A DNA stretch of 10,064 nucleotides from Clostridia bacterium (lineage in GTDB: Bacteria > Bacillota > Clostridia > Oscillospirales > Butyricicoccaceae), in assembly GCA_017560175.1 (NCBI GenBank), contig JAFYOK010000276.1, forward strand, positions 1-10,064, read 5' to 3'. Position numbers and translations under genes: made by a program. Below are positions 1 to 6,540 of this stretch, piece by piece (the stretch's first letter is position 1; each line of letters opens with the position of its first letter). The notes under the pieces were generated by a model. It was given only the letters and a program-made list of their open reading frames with translations. It made no database searches and had not been told where the DNA came from.

Positions 1-723
1 CTCAACCCCGATAAGGTTCAGGACGCTTACGCCATCCGCTGCACACCCCAGATCCACGGCGCAAGCCGCGATGCCATCGACTATGTCTACGGTGTCATTT
101 CCCGCGAGATCAACGCAGTTACAGATAACCCCATCATCTTCCCCGATGATGACGAAGCTATTTCCGGCGGTAACTTCCACGGCCAGCCCATGGCTCTGGC
201 TATGGACTTCCTCGGCATCGCACTGGCAGAGTATGCCAACGTTTCCGAGCGCCGTATCGAGCGTATGGTCAACCCCGCTCTGTCCAACGGCCTGCCTGCA
301 TTCCTGACCAAGCATGGCGGCGTTCACTCCGGCTTCATGATCGCGCAGTACTCTGCAGCTTCCATGGTTTCCGAGAACAAGGTCTACGCACATCCCGCTT
401 CGGTCGACTCCATTCCTTCTTCGGCCAACCAGGAAGACCATGTTTCCATGGGTACAACCGCTGCCCGTAAGGCTGCCATGATCATCGACAACAGCCGCAA
501 GGTTCTGGGCATCGAGCTGTTCGCAGCTGCACAGGCACTGTGGCTCCGCGGCGAGGACAAGATGTCTCCCGCAACAAAGGCTGTTTATGACCACATCCGC
601 AAGACCGTTGCTCCCATCGAAGAAGACGTCGTCATGTACACACGCATGGCTGCCTGCGATGAGATGATCAAGAACCACGAGATCACAGCAGCTGCTGAGG
701 CTGTCTGCGGTACACTGAGATAA
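1..723 (+). CDS. hutH: Histidine ammonia-lyase, C-terminal part (5' end outside window)
   Basis: HutH removes ammonia from L-histidine to give urocanate, the first step of histidine breakdown, in the cytoplasm. The reading frame is open from base 1 to the TAA at 721-723, giving the last 240 residues of a protein that is usually about 510. Family signatures are clear: DAYAIRCTPQIHGA near the start, then NAVTDNP, SGGNFHGQP, LPAFL, SGFMIAQYSAAS and HPASVDSIPSSANQEDHVSM. Tyr10 and Arg13 of the fragment match the substrate-binding Tyr280/Arg283 of the Pseudomonas enzyme. Glu145 matches its Glu414, with nearly the same spacing. The Ala-Ser-Gly triad that forms the MIO cofactor lies in the missing N-terminal half, so activity cannot be fully judged. 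It heads the hut genes here, 119 bases before hutU. The cut is at the window edge; there is no sign of gene damage. Confidence 0.97.
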   Translation, partial: LNPDKVQDAYAIRCTPQIHGASRDAIDYVYGVISREINAVTDNPIIFPDDDEAISGGNFHGQPMALAMDFLGIALAEYANVSERRIERMVNPALSNGLPAFLTKHGGVHSGFMIAQYSAASMVSENKVYAHPASVDSIPSSANQEDHVSMGTTAARKAAMIIDNSRKVLGIELFAAAQALWLRGEDKMSPATKAVYDHIRKTVAPIEEDVVMYTRMAACDEMIKNHEITAAAEAVCGTLR

Positions 724-740
724 AATAAATCAGCTCCAAA

Positions 741-784
741 AAGGCAGAGGCCGGGCAGGGGAGACCCTACACCGGCCGAGCCTT
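741..784 (+). promoter_or_regulatory. Intercistronic stem-loop with GAGA tetraloop between hutH and hutU
   Basis: A three-part stem-loop lies 18 bases after the hutH stop. The outer stem pairs AAGGC (741-745) with GCCTT (780-784). The middle stem pairs GGCCGG (749-754) with CCGGCC (772-777). The apical stem pairs AGGG (757-760) with CCCT (765-768), closed by a GAGA (GNRA-type) tetraloop. It is not followed by a U-run (next bases TGTACCTTATAT), so it is not a standard intrinsic terminator. It sits in the only long gap inside the operon. Likely roles, by inference, are mRNA processing or stabilisation, or partial attenuation between hutH and the downstream genes. Pairing is seen directly; function is not. 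Confidence 0.6.
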
Positions 785-788
785 GTAC

Positions 789-807
789 CTTATATAAAAA
801 ATATAAG
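789..807. repeat. Short AT-rich inverted repeat before hutU
   Basis: CTTATAT (789-795) and ATATAAG (801-807) form a perfect 7-base inverted repeat around five A's. It lies directly after the larger hutH-hutU stem-loop and about 20 bases before the hutU ribosome binding site (AGGAGAG, 828-834). It could be a weak operator or simply AT-rich leader sequence. I see no convincing -35/-10 promoter pair in the gap. Confidence 0.35.
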
Positions 808-842
808 TAAATCAAAAACATACAAACAGGAGAGTGTAGCAA

Positions 843-2861
843 ATGTTGTCCAACAAAGAAATTGGCCAGGCTATGACCATCAAGCTGGATGCCGAGCTGC
901 CCGCATACCCCGAATTTGTTGAGGGTATCCGCCGTGCGCCCGACCGTGGTTTCCGCCTGACACCTGAGCAGACAAAGATCGCGCTGAAGAATGCGCTCCG
1001 TTACGTTCCCGAAGAACTGCACGAAACACTGGCTCCCGAGTTCCTGGAAGAGCTCAAGACACGCGGCCGTGTTTATGCCTACCGTTATCGTCCCCAGGGC
1101 CGCATCCACGGCAAGGGCATCGACGAGTACAAGGGCAAGTGCACAGAGGGTAAGGCTATCCAGGTCATGATCGACAATAACCTGGACTTTGATGTCGCCC
1201 TCTATCCCTATGAGCTGACCACCTACGGTGAGACCGGCCAGGTCTGCCAGAACTGGCTGCAGTATCGCCTCATTATGAAGTATCTGGAAGAGCTGACCTG
1301 CGATCAGACACTGGTCGTCGAGTCGGGCCATCCTCTGGGCCTCTTCCCCTCGAGACCCGAATCTCCCAGAGTCATCATCACCAACGCCATGATGGTTGGT
1401 ATGTTCGACAACCTGGAAGACTGGGAAATCGCTGAAGAGATGGGTGTTGCCAACTATGGTCAGATGACTGCCGGCGGCTGGATGTACATCGGCCCCCAGG
1501 GCATCGTCCACGGCACATTCAATACCATTCTGAACGCCGGTCGTAAGTACCTGGGTGTTGATCCCATGGGCGACCTGCGCGGCCACACATTCGTATCCTC
1601 CGGTCTGGGCGGCATGTCCGGCGCTCAGCCCAAGGCTGCCAACATCGCAAACGCTGTCGGTATCTTTGCTGAAGTCGATATGTCCCGTATCGAGACACGT
1701 CATAGCCAGGGCTGGGTAGACGTTGTCAAGACCGATCTGGCCGATGTTTTCGCAACCGCACAGGAGTACCTCGACAAGAAGGAATCCATCACCATTGCTT
1801 ACCACGGCAACATCGTCGACCTGCTGGAGTATGCCGATCAGCATAACTTCCACATCGATCTGCTGTCCGACCAGACATCCTGCCATAACGTCTATAACGG
1901 CGGTTACTGCCCCGTTGGCATGACATTCGAAGAGCGTACAGAAATGCTGCACGACGACAGAGATCAGTTCGTCAAGCGCATCGACGAAACTCTGCACCGC
2001 CACTTCAACGTCATCAAGAACCTGACTGCCAAGGGCACATACTTCTTCGACTACGGCAACTCCTTCATGAAGGCCATCTACGACTCCGGTGTTAAGGAGA
2101 TCTCCAAGAACGGCTATGACGAGAAGGACGGCTTCATCTGGCCCTCTTACGTCGAAGACATCATGGGTCCCATGCTGTTCGACTACGGTTATGGTCCCTT
2201 CCGCTGGGTCTGCCTGTCCGGTAAGCCCGAGGATCTGCACGCAACCGACATGGCTGCTATGAGCTGCATCAACCCCGAGCGCCGCTTCCAGGATCGCGAC
2301 AACTATGTCTGGGTCCGCGACGCCGAAAAGAATAAGCTGGTCGTCGGCACACAGGCCCGTATCCTCTATCAGGATGCCGAAGGCCGCCGCGACATCGCTC
2401 TGAAGTTCAACGAGATGGTCCGTAAGGGCGAGATCGGCCCCGTTATGATCGGCCGTGACCACCACGACGTTTCGGGCACAGACTCTCCCTTCAGAGAGAC
2501 ATCCAACATCAAGGACGGCTCCAATGTTATGGCCGACATGGCTGTACAGTGCTTCGCCGGTAATGCTGCACGCGGCATGAGCATGTGCGCGCTGCACAAC
2601 GGCGGCGGCGTTGGTATCGGCAAGGCCATCAATGGCGGCTTTGGTCTGGTTCTGGACGGCAGCCGCAGAATTGACGACGTTATCAAGTCGGCAATGATGT
2701 GGGACGTCATGGGTGGTGTTGCAAGACGCTCCTGGGCAAGAAACCAGGCATCCATCGAGACCTCGGTCCTCTATAACAAGAACTATGGCGACATTGGCCA
2801 TATCACCATTCCTTACGTCGCAAACGACGAACTGATCAACAAACTCGTGGAGGCTAAATAA
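843..2861 (+). CDS. hutU: Urocanate hydratase (urocanase), long form
   Basis: HutU adds water to urocanate to give 4-imidazolone-5-propionate, using a tightly bound NAD+ as an electrophile. The 672-residue protein has the family blocks in order: GGWMYIGPQGIVHGT (211-225), the NAD-binding glycine-rich SSGLGGMSGAQ (252-262), DQTSCHN (343-349) with GGYCPVG (353-359), GPFRWVC (451-457), GRDHHD (537-542) and HNGGGVGIGKAINGG (585-599). Cys457 in FRWVC matches the active-site cysteine (Cys410) of the Pseudomonas enzyme. It is about 110 residues longer than the usual bacterial enzyme (about 555). The GGWMYIG block comes about 75 residues later than in short forms, so much of the extra length is N-terminal; this resembles the long animal-type urocanase. 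The ATG start is supported by AGGAGAG at 828-834, 8 bases upstream. The gene ends 1 base before ftcD. Confidence 0.97.
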   Translation: MLSNKEIGQAMTIKLDAELPAYPEFVEGIRRAPDRGFRLTPEQTKIALKNALRYVPEELHETLAPEFLEELKTRGRVYAYRYRPQGRIHGKGIDEYKGKCTEGKAIQVMIDNNLDFDVALYPYELTTYGETGQVCQNWLQYRLIMKYLEELTCDQTLVVESGHPLGLFPSRPESPRVIITNAMMVGMFDNLEDWEIAEEMGVANYGQMTAGGWMYIGPQGIVHGTFNTILNAGRKYLGVDPMGDLRGHTFVSSGLGGMSGAQPKAANIANAVGIFAEVDMSRIETRHSQGWVDVVKTDLADVFATAQEYLDKKESITIAYHGNIVDLLEYADQHNFHIDLLSDQTSCHNVYNGGYCPVGMTFEERTEMLHDDRDQFVKRIDETLHRHFNVIKNLTAKGTYFFDYGNSFMKAIYDSGVKEISKNGYDEKDGFIWPSYVEDIMGPMLFDYGYGPFRWVCLSGKPEDLHATDMAAMSCINPERRFQDRDNYVWVRDAEKNKLVVGTQARILYQDAEGRRDIALKFNEMVRKGEIGPVMIGRDHHDVSGTDSPFRETSNIKDGSNVMADMAVQCFAGNAARGMSMCALHNGGGVGIGKAINGGFGLVLDGSRRIDDVIKSAMMWDVMGGVARRSWARNQASIETSVLYNKNYGDIGHITIPYVANDELINKLVEAK

Positions 2862-2862
2862 A

Positions 2863-3759
2863 ATGGCAAAGATCGTAGAGTGCATCCCCAATATCTCTGA
2901 GGGCAGAAATACAGAAGTTATCGAAGCAGTCCTGGATACCGTCCGCGCTACCGCCGGCGTTACTCTGCTGGACTACAGCTCCGACCCCAACCACAACCGT
3001 ACAGTTATCACCTTCCTGGGCAGCCCCGAGGGCGTTCAGGAGGCTGCTGTTGCTCTGGCCAAGAAGGCTGCTGAGCTGATCGACCTGACCAAGCACGAAG
3101 GTGAGCATCCCAGAATGGGTGCTGTCGACGTTATCCCCTTTGTTCCCATCAAGGAGATCACAAAGGATGAGTGCGTTGAGCTGTCCAAGGTCGTTGCAGA
3201 GCGCGTCTGGAAGGAAGCCGGCATGCCCGTATTCCTCTATGAAGACTCCGCTTCCACACCCGCAAGAGTCAACCTGGCTAAGATCCGTAAGGGCCAGTTC
3301 GAAGGCATGGCCGAGAAGGTTCAGGAGCCCGAATGGGAGCCCGACTTCGGCGGCAGAACCATCCATCCCACAGCCGGTGTTGTTGCTGTCGGCTGCAGAA
3401 TGCCCCTGGTTGCTTTCAACATCAATCTGAGCACATCCAACCTGGATGTTGCTTCGGCTATCGCTAAGGTCATCCGTCGCTCCAGCGGTGGTTTTGACTG
3501 CGTCAAGGCTCTGGGCGTTATGCTGGAAGACAGAAACATCGCTCAGGTCTCCATCAATATGACCAACTTCAACAAGACTCCTCTGTACAGAGTTCTGGAG
3601 CTGGTCAAGGCTGAGGCTAAGCGCTGGGGCGTTACCGTTGTCGGCACAGAGATCATCGGTCTGACACCCATGAACGCTCTGATCGACTCCGCTGAGTACT
3701 ACCTGCAGATCGAAAACTTCGACAAGAACAAGCAGGTTCTCGAGAACTACATCCTGTAA
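2863..3759 (+). CDS. ftcD: Glutamate formimidoyltransferase (stand-alone FTCD N-terminal enzyme)
   Basis: This enzyme moves the formimino group from N-formimino-L-glutamate, the HutI product, to tetrahydrofolate, releasing glutamate and 5-formimino-THF. The 298 residues match the formiminotransferase half of mammalian FTCD almost without gaps: IVECIPNISEGRN at 4-16, DPNHNRTVITFLG at 41-53 and HEGEHPRMGAVDV at 78-90. His82 corresponds to the catalytic His82 of mammalian FTCD at the same residue number. The later blocks WEPDFGG, AFNINL, AQVSINMTNF and VGTEIIGL also fit. The protein stops where the mammalian one continues into cyclodeaminase; that activity is encoded separately by fchA, with hutI in between. 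The ATG follows the hutU stop by 1 base, and its ribosome binding site GGAGG (2849-2853) lies inside the hutU 3' end, suggesting translational coupling. Confidence 0.95.
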   Translation: MAKIVECIPNISEGRNTEVIEAVLDTVRATAGVTLLDYSSDPNHNRTVITFLGSPEGVQEAAVALAKKAAELIDLTKHEGEHPRMGAVDVIPFVPIKEITKDECVELSKVVAERVWKEAGMPVFLYEDSASTPARVNLAKIRKGQFEGMAEKVQEPEWEPDFGGRTIHPTAGVVAVGCRMPLVAFNINLSTSNLDVASAIAKVIRRSSGGFDCVKALGVMLEDRNIAQVSINMTNFNKTPLYRVLELVKAEAKRWGVTVVGTEIIGLTPMNALIDSAEYYLQIENFDKNKQVLENYIL

Positions 3760-3796
3760 TTCCGTTTCAGATCTTTTTATAGATATAGGTGAAGCT

Positions 3797-5032
3797 ATGC
3801 TGCTGATCAAAAATATCGGCACTCTGCAGACTCCCGTCGGCTCCTTTAAGCACGGCGGCGAAAAGCAGGGTGAGAATGTAAAGCTGAATAATGCCGCCCT
3901 CCTCATCGAGGGCGGTGTCATCAAGGCCATCACCTGTGATGGCAAGCTGCCCGAAGGCGCAGAGAAGGCCACAGAGGTCATCGATGCTCAGGGTAAGCTG
4001 GTCACACCCGGCCTGATCGACTGCCACACCCACATGGTTTTCGGCGGCTACCGCCAGGGTGAGATTCCCCTCAAGCTGCGCGGTGCAGGCTATCTGGATA
4101 TCCTGCGTGCCGGCGGCGGTATCCTGGATACCGTCGGCAAGACCCGTGCAGCCACCGAGGACGAACTCTTTGAGAAGTCTATGGGCTTCCTCAACGAGAT
4201 GATCGCTCTGGGTGTCACCACCGTTGAGTCCAAGAGCGGCTATGGCCTGGACGCTGAAAATGAGCTCAAGCAGCTCCGCGTCAATAAGCGCCTCAACGAG
4301 GCCCATAAGATGGATATCGTTTCCACCTTCCTGGGTGCGCATGCCATCCCCGAGGACTATAAGGGCAGAGCCGATGAATACATCGATATGCTCTGCGAGA
4401 AGGTCCTGCCTGTGGTTGCAGAAGAGAAGCTGGCAGGTTTCGTCGACGTTTTCTGCGAAGACAGCGTATTCGACGTACCCCAGAGCCGCAAGATGCTGCT
4501 GGAAGGCAAGAAGCTGGGTCTGCGTGCCCGCATCCATGCCGACGAGATCGAAGAGATCGGCGGCGCATCCCTCTCCGGCGAGGTCGAGGCCATTTCGGCC
4601 GAGCACCTGATCGCAACAGGAGAGACAGGTATGGCGGCTATGGCCAAGGGCGGCGTTATTGCCGACCTGCTGCCTGCCACATCCTTCTATCTCAACAAGA
4701 CCTTCGCACCTGCCCGCCGCATGATCGAGCTGGGTATTCCTGTCGCCATCGCATCCGACTTCAACCCCGGCTCATGCCCCTCGCTCAATCTGCAGCTGGC
4801 CATGAGCATGGGTTATATCAAGTACCGCATGACCCCCGAAGAGGTTCTGACTGCTGTCACCATCAATGCTGCCTGCTCGGTTGGCATGGAAGACAAGATC
4901 GGCACCCTCGAAGAGGGTAAGCAGGCCGATATCGTCATCTGGGATGCCCCCGATATGGAAATGTTGGTCTATCGTTTTGGCAGCAATCTGGCCAAGACAG
5001 TTATCAAGAATGGTGAGGTCGTAAAAGCATGA
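3797..5032 (+). CDS. hutI: Imidazolonepropionase
   Basis: HutI is a metal-dependent amidohydrolase that opens the ring of 4-imidazolone-5-propionate to give N-formimino-L-glutamate, the substrate of FtcD. The 411 residues are the normal length. The metal-binding and active-site pattern is complete: DCHTHMVFGG with His77 and His79, ESKSGYGLD (144-152), FLGAHAIP (178-185), DVFCEDSVFD (217-226), IHADEI with His247, SAEHL with His270, and ASDFNPGSCP with Asp321. These line up with the metal ligands known from the Bacillus enzyme. The start at 3797 is supported by AGGTGA at 3787-3792. It lies 37 bases after ftcD and its last 4 bases overlap the start of fchA (ATGA). I see no truncation or unusual residue. 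Confidence 0.97.
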   Translation: MLLIKNIGTLQTPVGSFKHGGEKQGENVKLNNAALLIEGGVIKAITCDGKLPEGAEKATEVIDAQGKLVTPGLIDCHTHMVFGGYRQGEIPLKLRGAGYLDILRAGGGILDTVGKTRAATEDELFEKSMGFLNEMIALGVTTVESKSGYGLDAENELKQLRVNKRLNEAHKMDIVSTFLGAHAIPEDYKGRADEYIDMLCEKVLPVVAEEKLAGFVDVFCEDSVFDVPQSRKMLLEGKKLGLRARIHADEIEEIGGASLSGEVEAISAEHLIATGETGMAAMAKGGVIADLLPATSFYLNKTFAPARRMIELGIPVAIASDFNPGSCPSLNLQLAMSMGYIKYRMTPEEVLTAVTINAACSVGMEDKIGTLEEGKQADIVIWDAPDMEMLVYRFGSNLAKTVIKNGEVVKA

Positions 5033-5661
5033 AGCTTGTAGAAATGACAGTTAATACATACATCGACACCGTTGCTTCCGATGCTCCCGCCCCCGGCGGC
5101 GGCAGCGCATCGGCTCTCTGCGGTGCACAGGGCGCCGGCCTGGCTACTATGGTCGCCGGTCTGACCATCGGCAAGAAGAAGTATGTCGAGTTCAACGATG
5201 CCTGCATCGAGATCCGCGACAACGGTATGCCTCTGGTCGATGCCCTCAAGGCACAGGTCGATAAGGATACCGATGCCTTCAATCTGGTTTCCGCTGCATT
5301 CAAGATGCCCAAGGAGACCGACGAGGAGAAGAAGGCTCGCTCGGCTGCTATCCAGCAGGGCACACTGGTCTCCACAGAAGTTCCCTTCGAGACCATGACT
5401 CTGGCACTGGATGCTCTGCGCAATGCCAAGAAGCTGCTGAACGGTTTCAACACCAATGCTGCTTCCGATCTGGGTGTTGCAGCCCTCGATCTGCTGGCTT
5501 GCGTCAAGGGCGCATGGCTCAATGTCCTGATCAACATCGGCAGCCTCAAGGATACCGAGAAGGCTGAGATGTTCCGTACACAGGGTCTGGCCATCGTCAA
5601 GGAAGCCGAAGAGATCGCAAATGAGATCTACGGCGAGATCGAAAAGATCATCTGCCAGTAA
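5029..5661 (+). CDS. fchA: Formimidoyltetrahydrofolate cyclodeaminase
   Basis: FchA converts 5-formimino-THF to 5,10-methenyl-THF and ammonia, the final step here, feeding histidine carbon into the one-carbon folate pool. The 210-residue, mainly helical protein matches the C-terminal domain of mammalian FTCD. It has APAPGGGSASAL near residues 19-30 (family APGGGS signature), a paired block around MVAGLTIGKKKY (41-52), the acidic DADAEAF-like DKDTDAFN (78-85), FKMPKETDEEK (91-101), and LNVLINI (164-170) near the end. Its start codon overlaps the hutI stop (ATGA, 5029-5032), and GGTGAGG (5012-5018) inside hutI is the likely ribosome binding site, so the two genes are probably translationally coupled. 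A strong terminator follows directly. Confidence is slightly below the other hut genes because cyclodeaminase-fold proteins also occur as uncharacterised relatives, but the context fits exactly. Confidence 0.93.
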   Translation: MKLVEMTVNTYIDTVASDAPAPGGGSASALCGAQGAGLATMVAGLTIGKKKYVEFNDACIEIRDNGMPLVDALKAQVDKDTDAFNLVSAAFKMPKETDEEKKARSAAIQQGTLVSTEVPFETMTLALDALRNAKKLLNGFNTNAASDLGVAALDLLACVKGAWLNVLINIGSLKDTEKAEMFRTQGLAIVKEAEEIANEIYGEIEKIICQ

Positions 5662-5670
5662 TGTGCAAAC

Positions 5671-5704
5671 AAAGGCCGTCTGCGTTGCAGGCGGCCTTTT
5701 CTTC
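5671..5704 (+). terminator. Rho-independent terminator of the hut operon
   Basis: AAAGGCCG (5671-5678) pairs with CGGCCTTT (5692-5699). The stem continues through a T-G wobble and CTGC (5680-5683) with GCAG (5687-5690), closing on a 3-base loop (GTT). It is followed by TTTTCTTCCTT. It begins 9 bases after the fchA stop and has all marks of an intrinsic terminator. Confidence 0.93.
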
Positions 5705-5726
5705 CTTGAAATATAAAACAATGTAG

Positions 5727-5976
5727 GGGAGTAGCTAAGTGCCCTATGGGTATGCTGCTCCCGAAAAAGGCTTCCCCCATGGGGAAGCTGTCGCCTGTCA
5801 AGGCGACTGATGCGGGCGGCCATTTGGCCGTAATTGATTTTGCAAGAGTTGCCTGGCAGAGACCCTCATCCGTCTTGTTTCGCAAGCCACCTTCCCCGAC
5901 TCGCCAAGAGCCGCCACAAGTGGCGGTTGCTCGCATGTACAACCCTCTGCGGAGGGCCGCCCCAGGGGAAGGCTGT
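5727..5976. repeat. Nested palindromic intergenic element (Oscillospiraceae-type, MITE-like)
   Basis: This non-coding stretch is almost wholly made of hairpins: GGGAGTAGC/GCTGCTCCC (5727-5735/5754-5762, one wobble), GCTTCCCC/GGGGAAGC (5770-5777/5781-5788), GTCGCCT/AGGCGAC (5790-5796/5801-5807), CGGCC/GGCCG (5817-5821/5826-5830), CTTG/CAAG (5874-5877/5883-5886), CCGCCAC/GTGGCGG (5911-5917/5920-5926) and CCCTC/GAGGG (5943-5947/5952-5956). Longer-range pairs enclose these: GATG.GGG with CCC.CATC (5809-5816/5863-5870), and CCTTCCCC with GGGGAAGG (5890-5897/5965-5972). There is no transposase. From memory, elements with these GGCTTCCCC and GGGGAAGGCT arms are scattered between genes in Faecalibacterium-like genomes; only one copy is present here, so the repeat status rests on that recollection. 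The exact ends are uncertain. Confidence 0.7.
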
Positions 5977-6011
5977 TGATTCAGCATTATTTTAAAGAAT
6001 GGAATTATTGT

Positions 6012-6506
6012 ATGCCCACACACACCAAAGGTTTCGACCCTATTTATTCCAAAGACTCCAAAGCCCTCATCCTGGGTACATGGCCTTCGCCCAAGTCCTT
6101 TGAAATGGGATTTTATTACGGCCATAAGCAGAACCGTTTCTGGCCGCTGATGGCCGCACTGACGGGCAGGGAAGTACCCCAGACCATTGAGGAAAAGAAA
6201 GCCGTCATTCTCGACAGTGGCCTTGCTCTGTGGGACACCATTGAGCAGTGTACCATCGTCGGTGCAGCCGATGCCTCCATTCAGGATGTGGAAGCCAGAG
6301 ATATCACATGGCTGCTGCGAGAAGCGCCCATTGAAGCTGTTTTCTGCAACGGTGCCAAAGCCTATGAGATCTATATGAAGCACCAGTATCTCAGAACAGG
6401 GATCGCTGCCGTCAAGCTGCCCAGTACAAGCCCGGCCAACGCAGCTTTCTCTATGGAGCGCCTGCTGGAACTTTGGAGCCCCATCAAAGCCTATATCAAA
6501 GAATAA
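6012..6506 (+). CDS. Probable hypoxanthine (deoxyinosine)-DNA glycosylase, UDG superfamily family 6
   Basis: Enzymes of this family remove hypoxanthine, the deamination product of adenine, from DNA to start base excision repair. The 164-residue protein has the family pattern: LILGTWPSPKS (19-29), FYYGHKQNRFW (34-44), a central LWDTIEQC (73-80), FCNGAKAY (111-118), and LPSTSPANA (136-144), the motif-2 loop. The conserved Asn in GHKQNRFW (Asn41) is in the block reported as important for catalysis in this family. The start is chosen at the ATG at 6012 because the protein then begins just before the conserved FDPIYSKDSKALILGT. An in-frame TTG at 5976 would add 12 residues but lies in the palindromic element. 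The ribosome binding site is weak (AATGGA near 5998-6003). It is a single gene, unrelated to hut, with its own terminator. Confidence 0.86.
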   Translation: MPTHTKGFDPIYSKDSKALILGTWPSPKSFEMGFYYGHKQNRFWPLMAALTGREVPQTIEEKKAVILDSGLALWDTIEQCTIVGAADASIQDVEARDITWLLREAPIEAVFCNGAKAYEIYMKHQYLRTGIAAVKLPSTSPANAAFSMERLLELWSPIKAYIKE

Positions 6507-6540
6507 AGCGTCACAGGAAGCGAAACCTGTGACGCTTTTT
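6505..6540. terminator. Terminator between convergent genes, likely bidirectional
   Basis: AAAGCGTCACAGG (6505-6517) pairs perfectly with CCTGTGACGCTTT (6526-6538), a 13-base stem with an 8-base loop. It ends in TTTTT (6536-6540), followed by CTATTTTCTG, so it is a good intrinsic terminator for the + strand glycosylase gene, whose stop codon overlaps its first bases. Read on the - strand, the same stem is followed by a weaker TTATTC tract. It therefore probably also stops transcription from the DUF2812 operon, whose last stop codon is at 6541-6543. Confidence 0.9.

Noticed and set aside
783..809. Possible promoter for hutU (TTGTAC with TATAAG or TAAGTA)
   Set aside because: The spacing is only 13-15 bases and the -35 match is poor. 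The AT-rich segment is better described as an inverted repeat.
585..2891. 768-codon open frame on the - strand opposite hutU, with similar long frames opposite ftcD, hutI and fchA
   Set aside because: Each is in exact codon register with the sense gene (except the short part over hutH), so it exists because the hut genes almost never use TTA, CTA or TCA codons. The translations match no family, are rich in V, D, A and L without domain pattern, and lack ribosome binding sites. The sense genes are unmistakable.
5706..5737. Possible promoter (TTGAAA at 5706-5711) before the palindromic element
   Set aside because: No acceptable -10 hexamer lies 16-18 bases downstream. The AT-rich run is partly the terminator tail.
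5763..5976. CRISPR-like or tandem direct repeat array
   Set aside because: The repeated units are inverted arms of hairpins of different sequence, with no regular direct repeats or spacers.
5746..5979. 77-codon open frame inside the palindromic element
   Set aside because: Its sequence is entirely dictated by hairpin arms, there is no ribosome binding site, and the translation has no coherent pattern.
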